A stretch of DNA of 64,000 bases from Streptomyces alfalfae (GTDB lineage: Bacteria > Actinomycetota > Actinomycetes > Streptomycetales > Streptomycetaceae): NCBI RefSeq assembly GCF_004127445.1, contig NZ_QEXM01000043.1:186001-250000 (forward strand). Direction: 5' to 3'. Position 1 is the first letter of the stretch. Each line of letters begins with the position of its first letter. Below are positions 25,986-34,263 of the stretch, one piece after another. The position numbers and the translations under genes were made by a program. The notes beneath the pieces were generated by a model that did no database searches, was not told where the DNA came from, and saw only the letters and a list, made by a program, of their open reading frames with translations.

Positions 25986-26970
25986 CGGGCCAGGACTCGT
26001 CGTGGGTGTCGCGCGAGCGGCGCTTGGCGATGACCGCGCAGACCATGAGCTGCATCTGGTGGAAGAGCATCAGCGGCAGCACGGCGAGGGAGGCGTCGGC
26101 GCCGAACAGCACGGTCGCCATCGGCAGCCCGGCCGCGAGGGACTTCTTGGAACCGGCGAACTGGATCGCGACACGGTCCGCGCGGCCGAAGCCGAGCCTC
26201 TTGGCGCCATACCAGGTCAGCGCCAGCATCGCGGCGAGCAGCACCGCTTCGACGCCGAGCAGCGCGAGCAGCCGCCACGGGGTCACCTGGCGCCAGATGC
26301 CCTCCACCATGCCCTCGCTGAACGCGGTGTAGACGACGAGCAGGATCGCCCCCCGGTCGACGTGTCCGAGGGCCTTCTTGTGCCGGGTGACGAAGCCGCC
26401 GACCCAGCGGCGCAGCGCCTGCCCGGCGACGAACGGCACGAGCAGGTGCAACACGATCTCCACGACGGAGTCCGCCGAGAAGCCGCCGCCGCTGTCGCCG
26501 AGCAGCGCGGCGGCGAGCAGCGGGGTGAGCACGATGCCGGCCAGCGAGGAGAAGGAGCCGGCGCAGATCGCCGCGGGGACGTTGCCGCGGGCCATGGAGG
26601 TGAAGGCGATGGACGACTGGATCGTCGAGGGCACGAGGGTGAGGAAGAGGAAGCCGCTGTACAGGGCGGGGGTGAGGAGCCACGGCACGAGCCCCTTGCC
26701 CGCGAGGCCGAGCAGCGGGAAGACGACGAACGTACTGGCGAGGACGGTGACGTGCAGCCGCCAGTGCTTGAGCCCGTCGAGCGCCTCGCGGGTGGAGAGC
26801 CGCGCGCCGTAGAGGAAGAACAGGAAGGAGACGGCCGCGGTGGACGCCCCTGACGCGATGTCGGCACCGGTGCCGCGCGCGGGGAGGAGGGCGGCGATCC
26901 CGACGGTCGCGAGCAGCGCCGCGATGTAGGGGTCGACCGGCATCCAGGACGGCCACTTCAGGCGTTTCAC
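25921..26970 (-). CDS. Bile acid:sodium symporter family (SBF-like) transporter
   Basis: A 349-residue integral membrane protein with about nine or ten helices of the SBF/CPA type. Conserved stretches include SFLFFLYGARLST, LVPSTIQSSIAFTSMARGN and QFAGSKKSLAAGLPMA. GTG at 26970 is chosen, with ggag about 11 bases upstream; a GTG three codons earlier is possible. The last 20 or so residues are encoded by the antisense of the convergent DUF4185 gene and look non-conserved, as if an earlier stop was lost. A divergent LysR gene 162 bases away probably controls it. The substrate is an organic anion, not identified. Confidence 0.88.
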   Translation of the reverse strand: MKRLKWPSWMPVDPYIAALLATVGIAALLPARGTGADIASGASTAAVSFLFFLYGARLSTREALDGLKHWRLHVTVLASTFVVFPLLGLAGKGLVPWLLTPALYSGFLFLTLVPSTIQSSIAFTSMARGNVPAAICAGSFSSLAGIVLTPLLAAALLGDSGGGFSADSVVEIVLHLLVPFVAGQALRRWVGGFVTRHKKALGHVDRGAILLVVYTAFSEGMVEGIWRQVTPWRLLALLGVEAVLLAAMLALTWYGAKRLGFGRADRVAIQFAGSKKSLAAGLPMATVLFGADASLAVLPLMLFHQMQLMVCAVIAKRRSRDTHDESWPVSGVRTAAGSRTAAGTATRSG

Positions 26971-27065
26971 GGTGTTCACTGCTCCACTGGCGTTCGGAGC
27001 CGCCCCGCATCGGTCTCGGCGAGGGGCGGCGGTACGGCCCCCATGATGCTCCTGACCAGGGACAT

Positions 27066-27076
27066 CGGGAATCCCG
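27066..27076. promoter_or_regulatory. Inverted repeat in the LysR/transporter divergent promoter
   Basis: The sequence cgggaatcccg is an 11-base perfect palindrome followed by gtatac. It sits between the divergent transporter and LysR genes, where a LysR regulator would bind. Confidence 0.4.
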
Positions 27077-27118
27077 TATACCGCTCTGACTGTCATCGCG
27101 GTTCATGATGGGCGGCGC

Positions 27119-27124
27119 TAGGAT
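27119..27124 (+). promoter_or_regulatory. Possible -10 box for a leaderless LysR transcript
   Basis: taggat ends 8 bases before the GTG start at 27133, matching the TAnnnT pattern placed just upstream of leaderless genes in actinomycetes. No ribosome site precedes the GTG. The -35 element is poor. Confidence 0.4.
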
Positions 27125-27132
27125 GGCTCGGT

Positions 27133-28002
27133 GTGTACGACCCCTCGCAGCTCCGCACGTTCCTCGCGGTCGCCCAGACGCTGAGTTTCACGCAGGCCGC
27201 CCGGCGCCTCGGCCTGCGGCAGTCCACGGTGAGCCAGCACGTGCGCCGCCTGGAGGACGCCACGGGCCGGCAGCTGTTCACCCGCGACACCCACTCCGTG
27301 GAGCTGACGGAGGACGGCGACGCGATGCTCGTCTTCGCGCGCCGCATCCTCACGGCGCACGAGCAGGCGGCGGCGTTCTTCGCCGGGACGCGGCTCGGCG
27401 GGCGGCTGCGGTTCGGGGCGTCGGAGGACTTCGTCCTGACGCGGCTCACCGACATCCTGGAGACCTTCCGGCACGACCACCCCGACGTGGACCTGGAGCT
27501 GACCGTCGAGCTGTCCGGCACGCTCCACGAGCGGCTCGCCGCGGGCAAGCTCGACCTCGTGCTCGCCAAGCGACGCCCGGAGGACCCGCGCGGGGAGCTG
27601 GTCTGGCAGGACGACCTGGTGTGGATCGGCTCCGAGCGGCTGCGCCTCGACCCCGAGCGCCCGGTCCCGCTGATCGTCTACCCGCCGCCCGGCATCACCC
27701 GCGCCCTCGCCTTCGAGGCGCTGGAGCGGCGCGGCCGCGCGTGGCGCGTGGCCTGTACGAGCGGCAGCCTGAACGGCCTGGTGGCGGCGGCCCGCGCGGG
27801 CCTCGGCGTCATGGCGCACTCACGGGGCCTGATCCCGCCGGGCCTGGCCCAGGTCCCCGACCGGGCGGGCCTGCCGGAGCTGGGCCGGGTCGACTTCGTG
27901 CTGCTGCACGGCGAACGCCGCGCGGACGCGCAGGACGCCGCCGACGCGCTGGCGGCGTCGATCCTGGCGGGCGGCGACCGACTGCACAGGACCCGCCGCT
28001 GA
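27133..28002 (+). CDS. LysR family transcriptional regulator
   Basis: A 289-residue LysR regulator. Residues 1-60 form the winged HTH (LRTFLAVAQTLSFTQAARRLG, QSTVSQHVRRLE). The rest is a periplasmic-binding-type effector domain (LRFGASEDFVLTRLTDILETF, GKLDLVLAKR). It is divergent from the SBF-type transporter gene and is its likely regulator. The start GTG lacks a ribosome site and may be leaderless. A stem-loop follows the stop. Confidence 0.92.
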   Translation: MYDPSQLRTFLAVAQTLSFTQAARRLGLRQSTVSQHVRRLEDATGRQLFTRDTHSVELTEDGDAMLVFARRILTAHEQAAAFFAGTRLGGRLRFGASEDFVLTRLTDILETFRHDHPDVDLELTVELSGTLHERLAAGKLDLVLAKRRPEDPRGELVWQDDLVWIGSERLRLDPERPVPLIVYPPPGITRALAFEALERRGRAWRVACTSGSLNGLVAAARAGLGVMAHSRGLIPPGLAQVPDRAGLPELGRVDFVLLHGERRADAQDAADALAASILAGGDRLHRTRR

Positions 28003-28028
28003 CCGGGCACCCGGCAGGGGTCGGCCCA

Positions 28029-28050
28029 GCGGCCCGGAAAGGCGGGCCGC
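28029..28050 (+). terminator. Stem-loop terminator after the LysR gene
   Basis: Perfect 8-base arms gcggcccg (28029-28036) and cgggccgc (28043-28050) with a 6-base loop, 27 bases after the LysR stop. A second hairpin (cgggggcc/ggcccccg, 28084-28101) follows. Neither has a long T-run, as is usual in high-GC genomes. Confidence 0.6.
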
Positions 28051-28133
28051 GGCGTGAGCCGTGGCCGGCCGGCACAGATTCGCCGGGGGCCGTGGCCCCC
28101 GCGTACAGATTCGGTGGAGATTGCGGATCCGAA

Positions 28134-28151
28134 ACTTACTCCAGCGTAAGT
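28134..28151. promoter_or_regulatory. Palindromic operator upstream of the acyl-CoA synthetase gene
   Basis: acttac (28134-28139) and gtaagt (28146-28151) form a perfect inverted repeat around tccagc. It lies about 150 bases before the synthetase start, in a gene-free 297-base gap. The size and symmetry suit a TetR-type fatty-acid regulator, but the regulator is not identified. Confidence 0.5.
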
Positions 28152-28299
28152 AGTTCTGTCCCGCCCTTCCCCTTGTCACCCCATTTTCCGGGGCTGACCT
28201 GTGCCGATGGTCCATACCGGACGCCCGGCTGCCCCCTCCCGGAGGCGCGCGCCGTGGGGTACGGTCACGGCGCTGTGCGGAGCGCCACAAGGAGCATCA

Positions 28300-30123
28300 T
28301 TGCGCGAGTTCTCGAATCCTCCGATGGCATCGGCGCCGCTGGTGGGCGGCCTCGCCGACGCCGTGTTCGACCACGCCGTCGAGGACCCGCTGCGCATCGC
28401 CTTCGGCCGCAAGGCCGACGGGCGGTGGGCCGACGTCACCTCGGGCGCGTTCCGCGACGAGGTGCTGGCCCTCGCCAAGGGCCTGATCGCGCAGGGCGTC
28501 CGGTTCGGCGACCGCGTGGCCATCATGTCCCGCACCCGCTACGAGTGGACGCTCTTCGACTTCGCGCTCTGGGCCATCGGCGCCCAGGTGGTGCCGGTCT
28601 ATCCGACGTCCTCCGCCGAACAGGTCCTCTGGATGCTGCACGACGCGCAGGTCACGGCCGCGATGGTGGAGCACGAGGACCACGCGATGACGGTCGGCTC
28701 GGTCATCGACCGGCTGCCGCGGCTGCGCAGGCTCTGGCAGCTCGACGTCGACGCCGTCGGCGAGCTGAACGCGGCCGGCCGTGACATCGACGACGAGGTG
28801 GTGCACCGCCACCGCCGCGCCGTCACACCGGACTCCATCGCCACGATCATCTACACCTCGGGCACCACGGGCCGCCCCAAGGGCTGTCTGATCTCCCACG
28901 GGAACTTCATGTTCGAGGCGGACACGATGGTCGGCCGATGGGAGCCGGTCTTCCACTCCAAGCGGGGCGACGAGGCGACCACGCTGCTCTTCCTGCCCCT
29001 GGCGCACGTCTTCGGCCGCATGGTGCAGATCGCGGCGGTGCGCGGCCGGGTCAGGATGGGCCACCAGCCGAACCTCAACGCGGCGGCGCTCCTGCCCGAC
29101 CTCGCGGCGTTCCGGCCCTCGTTCATCCTGGCCGTGCCGTACATCTTCGAGAAGGTCTTCAACGCGGCGCGGCGCAAGGCGGAGCGGGACGGCAAGGCGG
29201 GCGCGTTCGACAAGGCCGTCGAGTGCGCCGTGCGGTACGCCGACGCGATGGAGGCCAGGGCCTTCGGCACGGGCCCCGGGCCCTCGGCCGCGCTGCGCGT
29301 GCAGCACCAGCTCTTCGACAAGCTCGTCTACTCCAAGGTGCGCGAGGCGATGGGCGGCCGGGTGCGGCACGCGATGTCGGGCGGCTCGGGCATGGACCGC
29401 AGGCTCGGCCTGTTCTTCGCGGGCGCGGGCGTGACGATCTACGAGGGCTACGGGCTCACCGAGTCATCGGCGGCGGCGACCGCCAACCCGCCCGAGCGCA
29501 CCCGGTACGGCACGGTGGGCCAGGCCATCCCGGGCACCACCGTGCGCATCGCGGACGACGGCGAGGTCTGGCTGCACGGCGGCAACATCTTCCAGGGCTA
29601 CCACAACGACCCCAGGTCCACCGGCGCGAGCCTGCGCGACGGCTGGCTCGCCACCGGTGACCTGGGCGCGCTCGACGAGGACGGCTACCTCACGATCACC
29701 GGGCGCAAGAAGGAGATCCTGGTGACGTCCGGCGGCAAGAGCGTCTCGCCGGCCCGGCTGGAGGAGCGGGTGCGCGACCACCCGCTGGTCGCTCAGTGCA
29801 TCCTCGTGGGCAACGACCGCCCGTACATCGCCGCGCTCGTCACGCTGGACGCGGAGGCCGTGGAGCACTGGATGGCCATGCGCCGCAAGCCGATGCTGCC
29901 GCCCGGCGAGCTGGTGCGCGACCCGGACCTGGAGACCGAGGTGCGCCGGGCCGTGGTCGCCGCCAACACCCTCGTCTCCCAGGCCGAGTCGATCAGGACG
30001 TTCCGGATACTGGCGCACCAGTTCAGCGAGGAGCACGGACTGCTCACACCGTCCCTGAAGCTGAAGCGCAAGGCGATCGAGACGGCGTACGAGGCCGAGG
30101 TCGAGGCGCTGTACAACACCTAG
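28300..30123 (+). CDS. Long-chain acyl-CoA synthetase (AMP-binding, FadD-like)
   Basis: A 607-residue adenylate-forming enzyme that activates fatty acids to acyl-CoA via acyl-AMP. The P-loop motif is IIYTSGTTGRPKG (about residue 185). Later motifs are YEGYGLTESSA, GWLATGDLG with the ribose-binding aspartate, and GRKKEILVTSGGKSVSP with the hinge and catalytic lysine region. The TTG at 28300 is preferred because aaggag lies 5 bases upstream, even though an in-frame ATG is found further 5'. A palindromic operator lies upstream. A bidirectional hairpin follows the stop. Confidence 0.93.
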   Translation: MREFSNPPMASAPLVGGLADAVFDHAVEDPLRIAFGRKADGRWADVTSGAFRDEVLALAKGLIAQGVRFGDRVAIMSRTRYEWTLFDFALWAIGAQVVPVYPTSSAEQVLWMLHDAQVTAAMVEHEDHAMTVGSVIDRLPRLRRLWQLDVDAVGELNAAGRDIDDEVVHRHRRAVTPDSIATIIYTSGTTGRPKGCLISHGNFMFEADTMVGRWEPVFHSKRGDEATTLLFLPLAHVFGRMVQIAAVRGRVRMGHQPNLNAAALLPDLAAFRPSFILAVPYIFEKVFNAARRKAERDGKAGAFDKAVECAVRYADAMEARAFGTGPGPSAALRVQHQLFDKLVYSKVREAMGGRVRHAMSGGSGMDRRLGLFFAGAGVTIYEGYGLTESSAAATANPPERTRYGTVGQAIPGTTVRIADDGEVWLHGGNIFQGYHNDPRSTGASLRDGWLATGDLGALDEDGYLTITGRKKEILVTSGGKSVSPARLEERVRDHPLVAQCILVGNDRPYIAALVTLDAEAVEHWMAMRRKPMLPPGELVRDPDLETEVRRAVVAANTLVSQAESIRTFRILAHQFSEEHGLLTPSLKLKRKAIETAYEAEVEALYNT

Positions 30124-30135
30124 GCCGGGCCTCCC

Positions 30136-30161
30136 GCCGCCGGGGTGCCGCGTCCGGCGGC
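30136..30161. terminator. Bidirectional terminator between convergent genes
   Basis: Perfect 8-base arms gccgccgg (30136-30143) and ccggcggc (30154-30161) with a 10-base loop. They fill the gap between the stop of the acyl-CoA synthetase gene and the stop of the convergent DinB-type gene. Confidence 0.65.
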
Positions 30162-30815
30162 TCAGCCGACGACGAACGGCAGCCGTCCGGCCGTCTCCCC
30201 GAGGGCCGCCGTCTCCGCCTCGGTCGGCGGGCGGCGCCCGGTGCCCACGAGCAGCGCGTCGGTGTCCGAGAGCGCGCCGGGGAACCGGACGCCCGCGATC
30301 CGCTCCAGCAGGGCGCGCGCCGCCGCGAGGCTCTCGGCGGACGGCCCGGCGACCGCGGGCAGGTGCGCGATCAGGTCCACGTGGTGCAGGGTCCACTCCA
30401 GGACGTACGCGGAGAGGTAGTCGCCGACGGTCAGGACCTGGTCCTTGGTGCTCACGCGGGCCGCCGGGTCGGCGAGAGCGGCGGCCCGCCCCGCGGCCGC
30501 ACCGACGTCGTCGAGGTGGAACTTCAGCAGCCACGGCTCGCCGTAGGCGGCGGCGAGGCGCGGCGTCAGGGCGTCGAGCGGGTCGTCGCCGGTCGGCGGC
30601 TCGACCAGCTCCCAGTAGGTGGCCGCGTCCGCGGTCGGCTCGGAGCCGGCGGGCGTGACCAGGGTGATCAGGACGTCCTGGGCGTCGATGACCAGGTGGC
30701 ACGCCAGGTCGCGGACGAGCCATCCGGCACATCCCGAAGGCCGTGCGAAGTCCTCGTCGGGCAGCTCGGCGACCGCGGTGCGCAGCGCCGTCCAGGAGTG
30801 TGAGAAGAGATCCAC
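30162..30815 (-). CDS. Maleylpyruvate isomerase/DinB family mycothiol-dependent protein
   Basis: A 217-residue protein with the DinB-like four-helix bundle found in mycothiol-dependent enzymes. The opening VDLFSHSWTALRTAVAELPDEDFARPSGCAGWLVRDLACHL and the later EWTLHHVDL carry the conserved histidines that bind the divalent metal. The GTG at 30815 lacks a clear ribosome site, so the start is tentative. Mycothiol is the thiol cofactor of actinomycetes. The precise substrate is unknown. Confidence 0.82.
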   Translation of the reverse strand: MDLFSHSWTALRTAVAELPDEDFARPSGCAGWLVRDLACHLVIDAQDVLITLVTPAGSEPTADAATYWELVEPPTGDDPLDALTPRLAAAYGEPWLLKFHLDDVGAAAGRAAALADPAARVSTKDQVLTVGDYLSAYVLEWTLHHVDLIAHLPAVAGPSAESLAAARALLERIAGVRFPGALSDTDALLVGTGRRPPTEAETAALGETAGRLPFVVG

Positions 30816-30986
30816 CCGGGCACGGTATGCCGCACAGGACCGATGGACAACCGATCGGGGCGCGTCATCCGGGCGCGTCCCGTGGAAGAAAGTGGAAGGT
30901 GTGCCCCCGCTCAGGAATGCGGCATCGCCACTGATCGTTGACCATGGAAGTACCACCCGACGAACCCAACGAAGGATCGAGAGCTC

Positions 30987-31820
30987 GTGAGCAAGGTCCC
31001 CCCGATCATCCTGAACGACGGCGTCGAGATGCCCCAGCTCGGTTTCGGCGTCTGGCAGGTGCCGGACGACGAGGCCGAGACGGCGGTCACGACGGCCCTG
31101 GAGGCCGGGTACCGCAGCATCGACACCGCGGCCATCTACGAGAACGAGAGGGGCACGGGCAAGGCCATCGCCGCCTCCGGCGTGGCCCGTGAGGAACTGT
31201 TCGTCACCACGAAGCTCTGGAACAGCGACCAGGGCTACGACGCGACGCTCCGCGCCTTCGACAGCTCCCTGGAGAAGCTCGGCCTGGAGTACGTGGACCT
31301 GTACCTGATCCACTGGCCCCTGCCGTCCAAGGGCCTCGCGATCGACACGTACAAGGCGTTCGAGAAGATCCGGGCCGACGGCCGCGCCAAGTCCATCGGC
31401 GTCTCGAACTTCCTGCCCGAGCACCTGGAGAAGCTGATCTCCGAGACGTCGGTCGTCCCCGCCGTCAACCAGATCGAACTCCACCCGCACCTGCAGCAGC
31501 GCGCCTCCCGCGAGTTCCACGCCGAGCAGGGCATCGCCACCGAGGCGTGGTCGCCGCTCGGCCAGGGCAAGGGCCTCCTGGAAGTACCCGCGATCGTCGC
31601 GATCGCCCAGAAGCACGGGCGCACGCCCGCCCAGGTCGTGCTGCGCTGGCACATCCAGCTCGGCAACGTGGTGATCCCCAAGTCCGTGACCCCGTCCCGG
31701 ATCAAGGAGAACATCGACGTCTTCGGTTTCGAGCTCGACCCCGAGGACATGGCGGCGATCTCCGCCCTGAACGAGGACCGCAGGCTGGGTCCGGACCCGG
31801 CCACGTTCGACGTGGCGTAG
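30987..31820 (+). CDS. Aldo/keto reductase
   Basis: A 277-residue NADPH-dependent reductase. The catalytic tetrad is visible: Asp and Tyr in SIDTAAIYENE, Lys in FVTTKLWN and His in LYLIHWP. NADP-binding stretches VVIPKSVTPSRIKEN and SPLGQG are present. The GTG at 30987 follows gaagga by about 9 bases. It resembles the 2,5-diketo-gluconate reductase/morphine dehydrogenase group. It is divergent from the DinB-type gene across a 171-base gap. Confidence 0.93.
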   Translation: MSKVPPIILNDGVEMPQLGFGVWQVPDDEAETAVTTALEAGYRSIDTAAIYENERGTGKAIAASGVAREELFVTTKLWNSDQGYDATLRAFDSSLEKLGLEYVDLYLIHWPLPSKGLAIDTYKAFEKIRADGRAKSIGVSNFLPEHLEKLISETSVVPAVNQIELHPHLQQRASREFHAEQGIATEAWSPLGQGKGLLEVPAIVAIAQKHGRTPAQVVLRWHIQLGNVVIPKSVTPSRIKENIDVFGFELDPEDMAAISALNEDRRLGPDPATFDVA

Positions 31821-31843
31821 GCCCCGCCCTCGCCTTGTGGCGT

Positions 31844-31861
31844 CCTCACCCTTCCGTGAGG
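31844..31861 (+). terminator. Short terminator hairpin after the aldo/keto reductase gene
   Basis: Arms cctcac (31844-31849) and gtgagg (31856-31861) with a 6-base loop, 23 bases after the stop and before the stop of the convergent Trypco1 gene. Confidence 0.5.
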
Positions 31862-31878
31862 GTCCCGGCCCGGTGGTT

Positions 31879-32277
31879 TCAGGGGTTGCGCTCCTGCCGC
31901 CGGGCCGCTTCCGTGCGGTCGGCGACGGCCGCGGCCTCGTCGTCGCCGGGCGGCGGCGTCCGCCGGGTCCAGCTGAGCCGGACCGTCAGGTGGCCCTCCG
32001 CCGCCGTCCTGGCGATGACCGCCCCCGCCGCCGCGCTCAGCTTGACGCCGAATTCGAGTTCGATGGCGTCGGGGTCGAGGGACCGTTCGCGGAAGGTGCG
32101 CAGGGCGGACATCGCGGCTCCGCGTACGTTGTGCAGGGCCGATTCGAAGCGGCCCTCGACGTCGTGGATCTCGTCGTGCTCGCCGCGCCGCGACACCGAC
32201 CTGACGCCGGGGTCCCCGGAGTCCACCTCGACCACGACGGGCCCCTCGTCGGACTCCCAGCGCATCAGCTCGGTCAC
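31879..32277 (-). CDS. Trypco1 domain protein (CU044_2847 family)
   Basis: A 132-residue protein. The C-terminal half reads IELEFGVKLSAAAGAVIARTA followed by HLTVRLSWTR, the pattern of the trypsin-co-occurring domain 1. The N-terminal half has the short strand VVVEVDS and a helix with FESALHNVRGAA. Such proteins often accompany trypsin-like proteases in predicted actinobacterial conflict or signalling systems, but no protease gene is adjacent here. The start GTG at 32277 is plausible. The function is unknown. Confidence 0.75.
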   Translation of the reverse strand: MTELMRWESDEGPVVVEVDSGDPGVRSVSRRGEHDEIHDVEGRFESALHNVRGAAMSALRTFRERSLDPDAIELEFGVKLSAAAGAVIARTAAEGHLTVRLSWTRRTPPPGDDEAAAVADRTEAARRQERNP

Positions 32278-32377
32278 GTGGCGGTCCTCCCTCGCCGGGC
32301 CGCCGGGGCCCTCGCGGCCTCCGGCGCTCCCCTCGACGTTACGTCAACGGGGCCCGTATGAGCGGTGGTTGACGCGG

Positions 32378-33355
32378 TCAGCCGCTCTTGACCGCCACAT
32401 GAGCGGTCTGGGCCGTCAGCAGGAAGAGGTCGGAGCGGTGGTGCAGGCTCCGCGGGTCGTCCTCGTCCAGGAGGCGGTCGACGGTGGCGAGGTCGTCGGC
32501 GTCGAGGCGGTCCTCGTGCATCTCGCGGCGGCGCGTGAACTCCTGCACCACATGGGCGCGGGCCTTCTCGGAGACCGGGGCCGGCAGGTCGAGGAGAAAG
32601 CTGCGCGTGGCGACGTGGCGCAGGCCCGCGGCGGTCAGGAGCGCGGGCCAGTCCTCCGCGGCGTCCTGTGAGCCCGGCAGGCCGGAGCGCATCTCGGCGA
32701 ACCACTTCTCGTCCGACGCCTCCAGGCGGGACAGCAGCCCCGGGCGGCCGAAGCCGATGTCGCGGGGCAGGTAGCGGGCGCTCAGGCCGCCCTCCAGGAG
32801 CGCGATCACCCCGCCGGGCGCCAGGCGCCCGGCGAGGGCCTTGAGCGCCGCGCCCTGGTCGCCGACGTGGTGCAGGGACTTGCAGAGCCACAGGAGGTCG
32901 GCGGTCGGCACGTCGTCGATGGCGTCGGGCAGGGCCGCGCGCACCGTGCCGAAGCGGTCGGTGAGGCCTTCGCGGGCGGCGCGTTCACGGGCCCGTTCCA
33001 GGAGGGGTTCCTCGGGGTCGGCGGCGACGATCCGCGCCTTCGGGAACGCCTCGGCCAGCAGGAAGGAGATGGCGCCGGGTCCGCTGCCGACGTCCACCAC
33101 CACGCCGGGCTCCGGCGCCCAGCGGCGCAGCCAGCCGGCGGTCTCGCCGTACATCGGCGCGGCGATCTCGGCGTAGCGCTCCAGCATCTCGCCCATCGCC
33201 GCCCAGTCCATGTCACCGCCGTGGCCGTGGCCGTGCCCGTGTCCGTGGCCGTGGCCGTGGCCGTGGCCGTGGCCGTGGCCGTGGCCGTGCGGGCGTCCCT
33301 CGCCGTCGCCCCGACCGATTCCGTGCCCCTGCCCGTGCCCGTGGGAGTGCCCCAT
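32378..33355 (-). CDS. SAM-dependent methyltransferase with (His-Gly)n N-terminus
   Basis: A 325-residue class I methyltransferase. Residues 1-47 are dominated by an alternating His-Gly tract with about 17 histidines. The catalytic domain begins near residue 48 (DMDWAAMGEMLERYAEIAAPMY), with SAM motif I VVVDVGSGPGAISFLLAEAF, motif II ADPEEPLLERARERA and LLWLCKSLHHVGD. The His-Gly tract could bind Ni, Zn, Co or Cu and is encoded by a hexamer repeat prone to slippage. A palindrome upstream may be an operator. The methyl acceptor is unknown. The tract could also be a metal store unrelated to catalysis. Confidence 0.87.
   Translation of the reverse strand: MGHSHGHGQGHGIGRGDGEGRPHGHGHGHGHGHGHGHGHGHGHGHGGDMDWAAMGEMLERYAEIAAPMYGETAGWLRRWAPEPGVVVDVGSGPGAISFLLAEAFPKARIVAADPEEPLLERARERAAREGLTDRFGTVRAALPDAIDDVPTADLLWLCKSLHHVGDQGAALKALAGRLAPGGVIALLEGGLSARYLPRDIGFGRPGLLSRLEASDEKWFAEMRSGLPGSQDAAEDWPALLTAAGLRHVATRSFLLDLPAPVSEKARAHVVQEFTRRREMHEDRLDADDLATVDRLLDEDDPRSLHHRSDLFLLTAQTAHVAVKSG
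33218..33289. repeat. Hexanucleotide tandem array (ccgtgg type) encoding the His-Gly tract
   Basis: About twelve copies of a six-base unit, mostly exact ccgtgg, run through the 5' end of the methyltransferase gene. Gain or loss of units keeps the frame, so copy number may vary between strains. Confidence 0.9.
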
Positions 33356-33438
33356 GTGCCTGCCGCCTCTCGGTTCCGCCGTGTTCGTGGATGGACGGCT
33401 CCAGCCTGCGACTCATTCCCGGTTTCCGACAACTCACC

Positions 33439-33453
33439 TTGCCGTTCCGGCAA
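33439..33453. promoter_or_regulatory. 15-base palindrome upstream of the His-Gly methyltransferase gene
   Basis: ttgccg (33439-33444) and cggcaa (33448-33453) are perfect arms around ttc, 84 bases upstream of the methyltransferase start. The size suits a dimeric repressor. It only loosely resembles a nickel-uptake-regulator box, with a different spacing. Confidence 0.45.
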
Positions 33454-33498
33454 ACTGGCCGCCCCGAAAGGGCCACTTCCCCTACGGGCACGCCCTTC

Positions 33499-34254
33499 TC
33501 ATCCCCCGCCCCCGCGGGCCCGCTTGCGGAACGCCCGCAGCGCGAACCACGGGTCGGGGCGCGCCACGTCCTGGTCCGGCAGCCTCGCGAGCGCCGCCGC
33601 GAACCGCTCGGCCAGCGGCCCGTCCGGCGGCACCTGGGTGAACCATCCCCGGCGCAGGTCGTCCACCGTGGAGCGCGGCGAGCGCCCCTGACCGTGGCCG
33701 GGGAAGCCCGCGCGGCCCGCCGGGGCCATGCCGTGCTCCGCCGCGTACGCCTCGACGGCCTCGGCGCGGTCGACCGCGGGCCGCACGGGGCGGGGCGCGA
33801 GCACGAGGTCGATGTCGCTGCCGACGTCGTGCGAGGCGGACTTGTCGACGGTGGTGACGTACATCCCGCCGGGCCGCAGCACGCGTGCGCACTCGGCGAC
33901 GATCGAGGCCGCCTCCCCGGGGCCCGGCAGCAGATGCAGCAGCCACACCGTGCAGACCGCGTCGAACGAGGCGTCGGGGAAGGGCAGGCGCCGGCTGTCG
34001 CCGATGACCACGGCGCCCGGCAGCCGGGCCGCCGCCCTCTGCGCCATGCGGTGGGCCCGGTCCACGCCGGTCACCCGCAGCCCGGGGCGCTCCGCGAGCC
34101 GCCGGGTGACCAGGCCGGTGCCGCAGGCCACGTCGAGGAGGGTGCGGGCGTCGCCGGGCAGCAGGCCGAGGACGGCGCTCGCGGCGGCCGCCGCGCGGGG
34201 CTCACCGCCGCGTGAGGCGTCGTACCGGTCGGCTTCCTTGCTGTAGTCGAGCAC
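33499..34254 (-). CDS. Class I SAM-dependent methyltransferase
   Basis: A 251-residue methyltransferase of the Methyltransf_11 type. Motif I is TLLDVACGTGLVTRRLAE; VTGVDRAHRMAQRAAARLPGA, LPFPDASFDAVCTVWLLHLLP and ARVLRPGGMYVTTVD follow. GTG at 34254 gives the typical opening MLDYSKEADRYDASRGG of this subfamily. It lies 9 bases after the pterin dehydratase gene and is probably co-transcribed with it. The acceptor is unknown. Confidence 0.9.
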   Translation of the reverse strand: MLDYSKEADRYDASRGGEPRAAAAASAVLGLLPGDARTLLDVACGTGLVTRRLAERPGLRVTGVDRAHRMAQRAAARLPGAVVIGDSRRLPFPDASFDAVCTVWLLHLLPGPGEAASIVAECARVLRPGGMYVTTVDKSASHDVGSDIDLVLAPRPVRPAVDRAEAVEAYAAEHGMAPAGRAGFPGHGQGRSPRSTVDDLRRGWFTQVPPDGPLAERFAAALARLPDQDVARPDPWFALRAFRKRARGGGG

Positions 34255-34263
34255 GGCGGACGC

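Noticed and set aside
33439..33453. Nickel-uptake-regulator (Nur) box
   Set aside because: The arms ttgccg/cggcaa and 3-base spacing differ from the Nur consensus as I recall it, so it is kept only as an unassigned palindrome.
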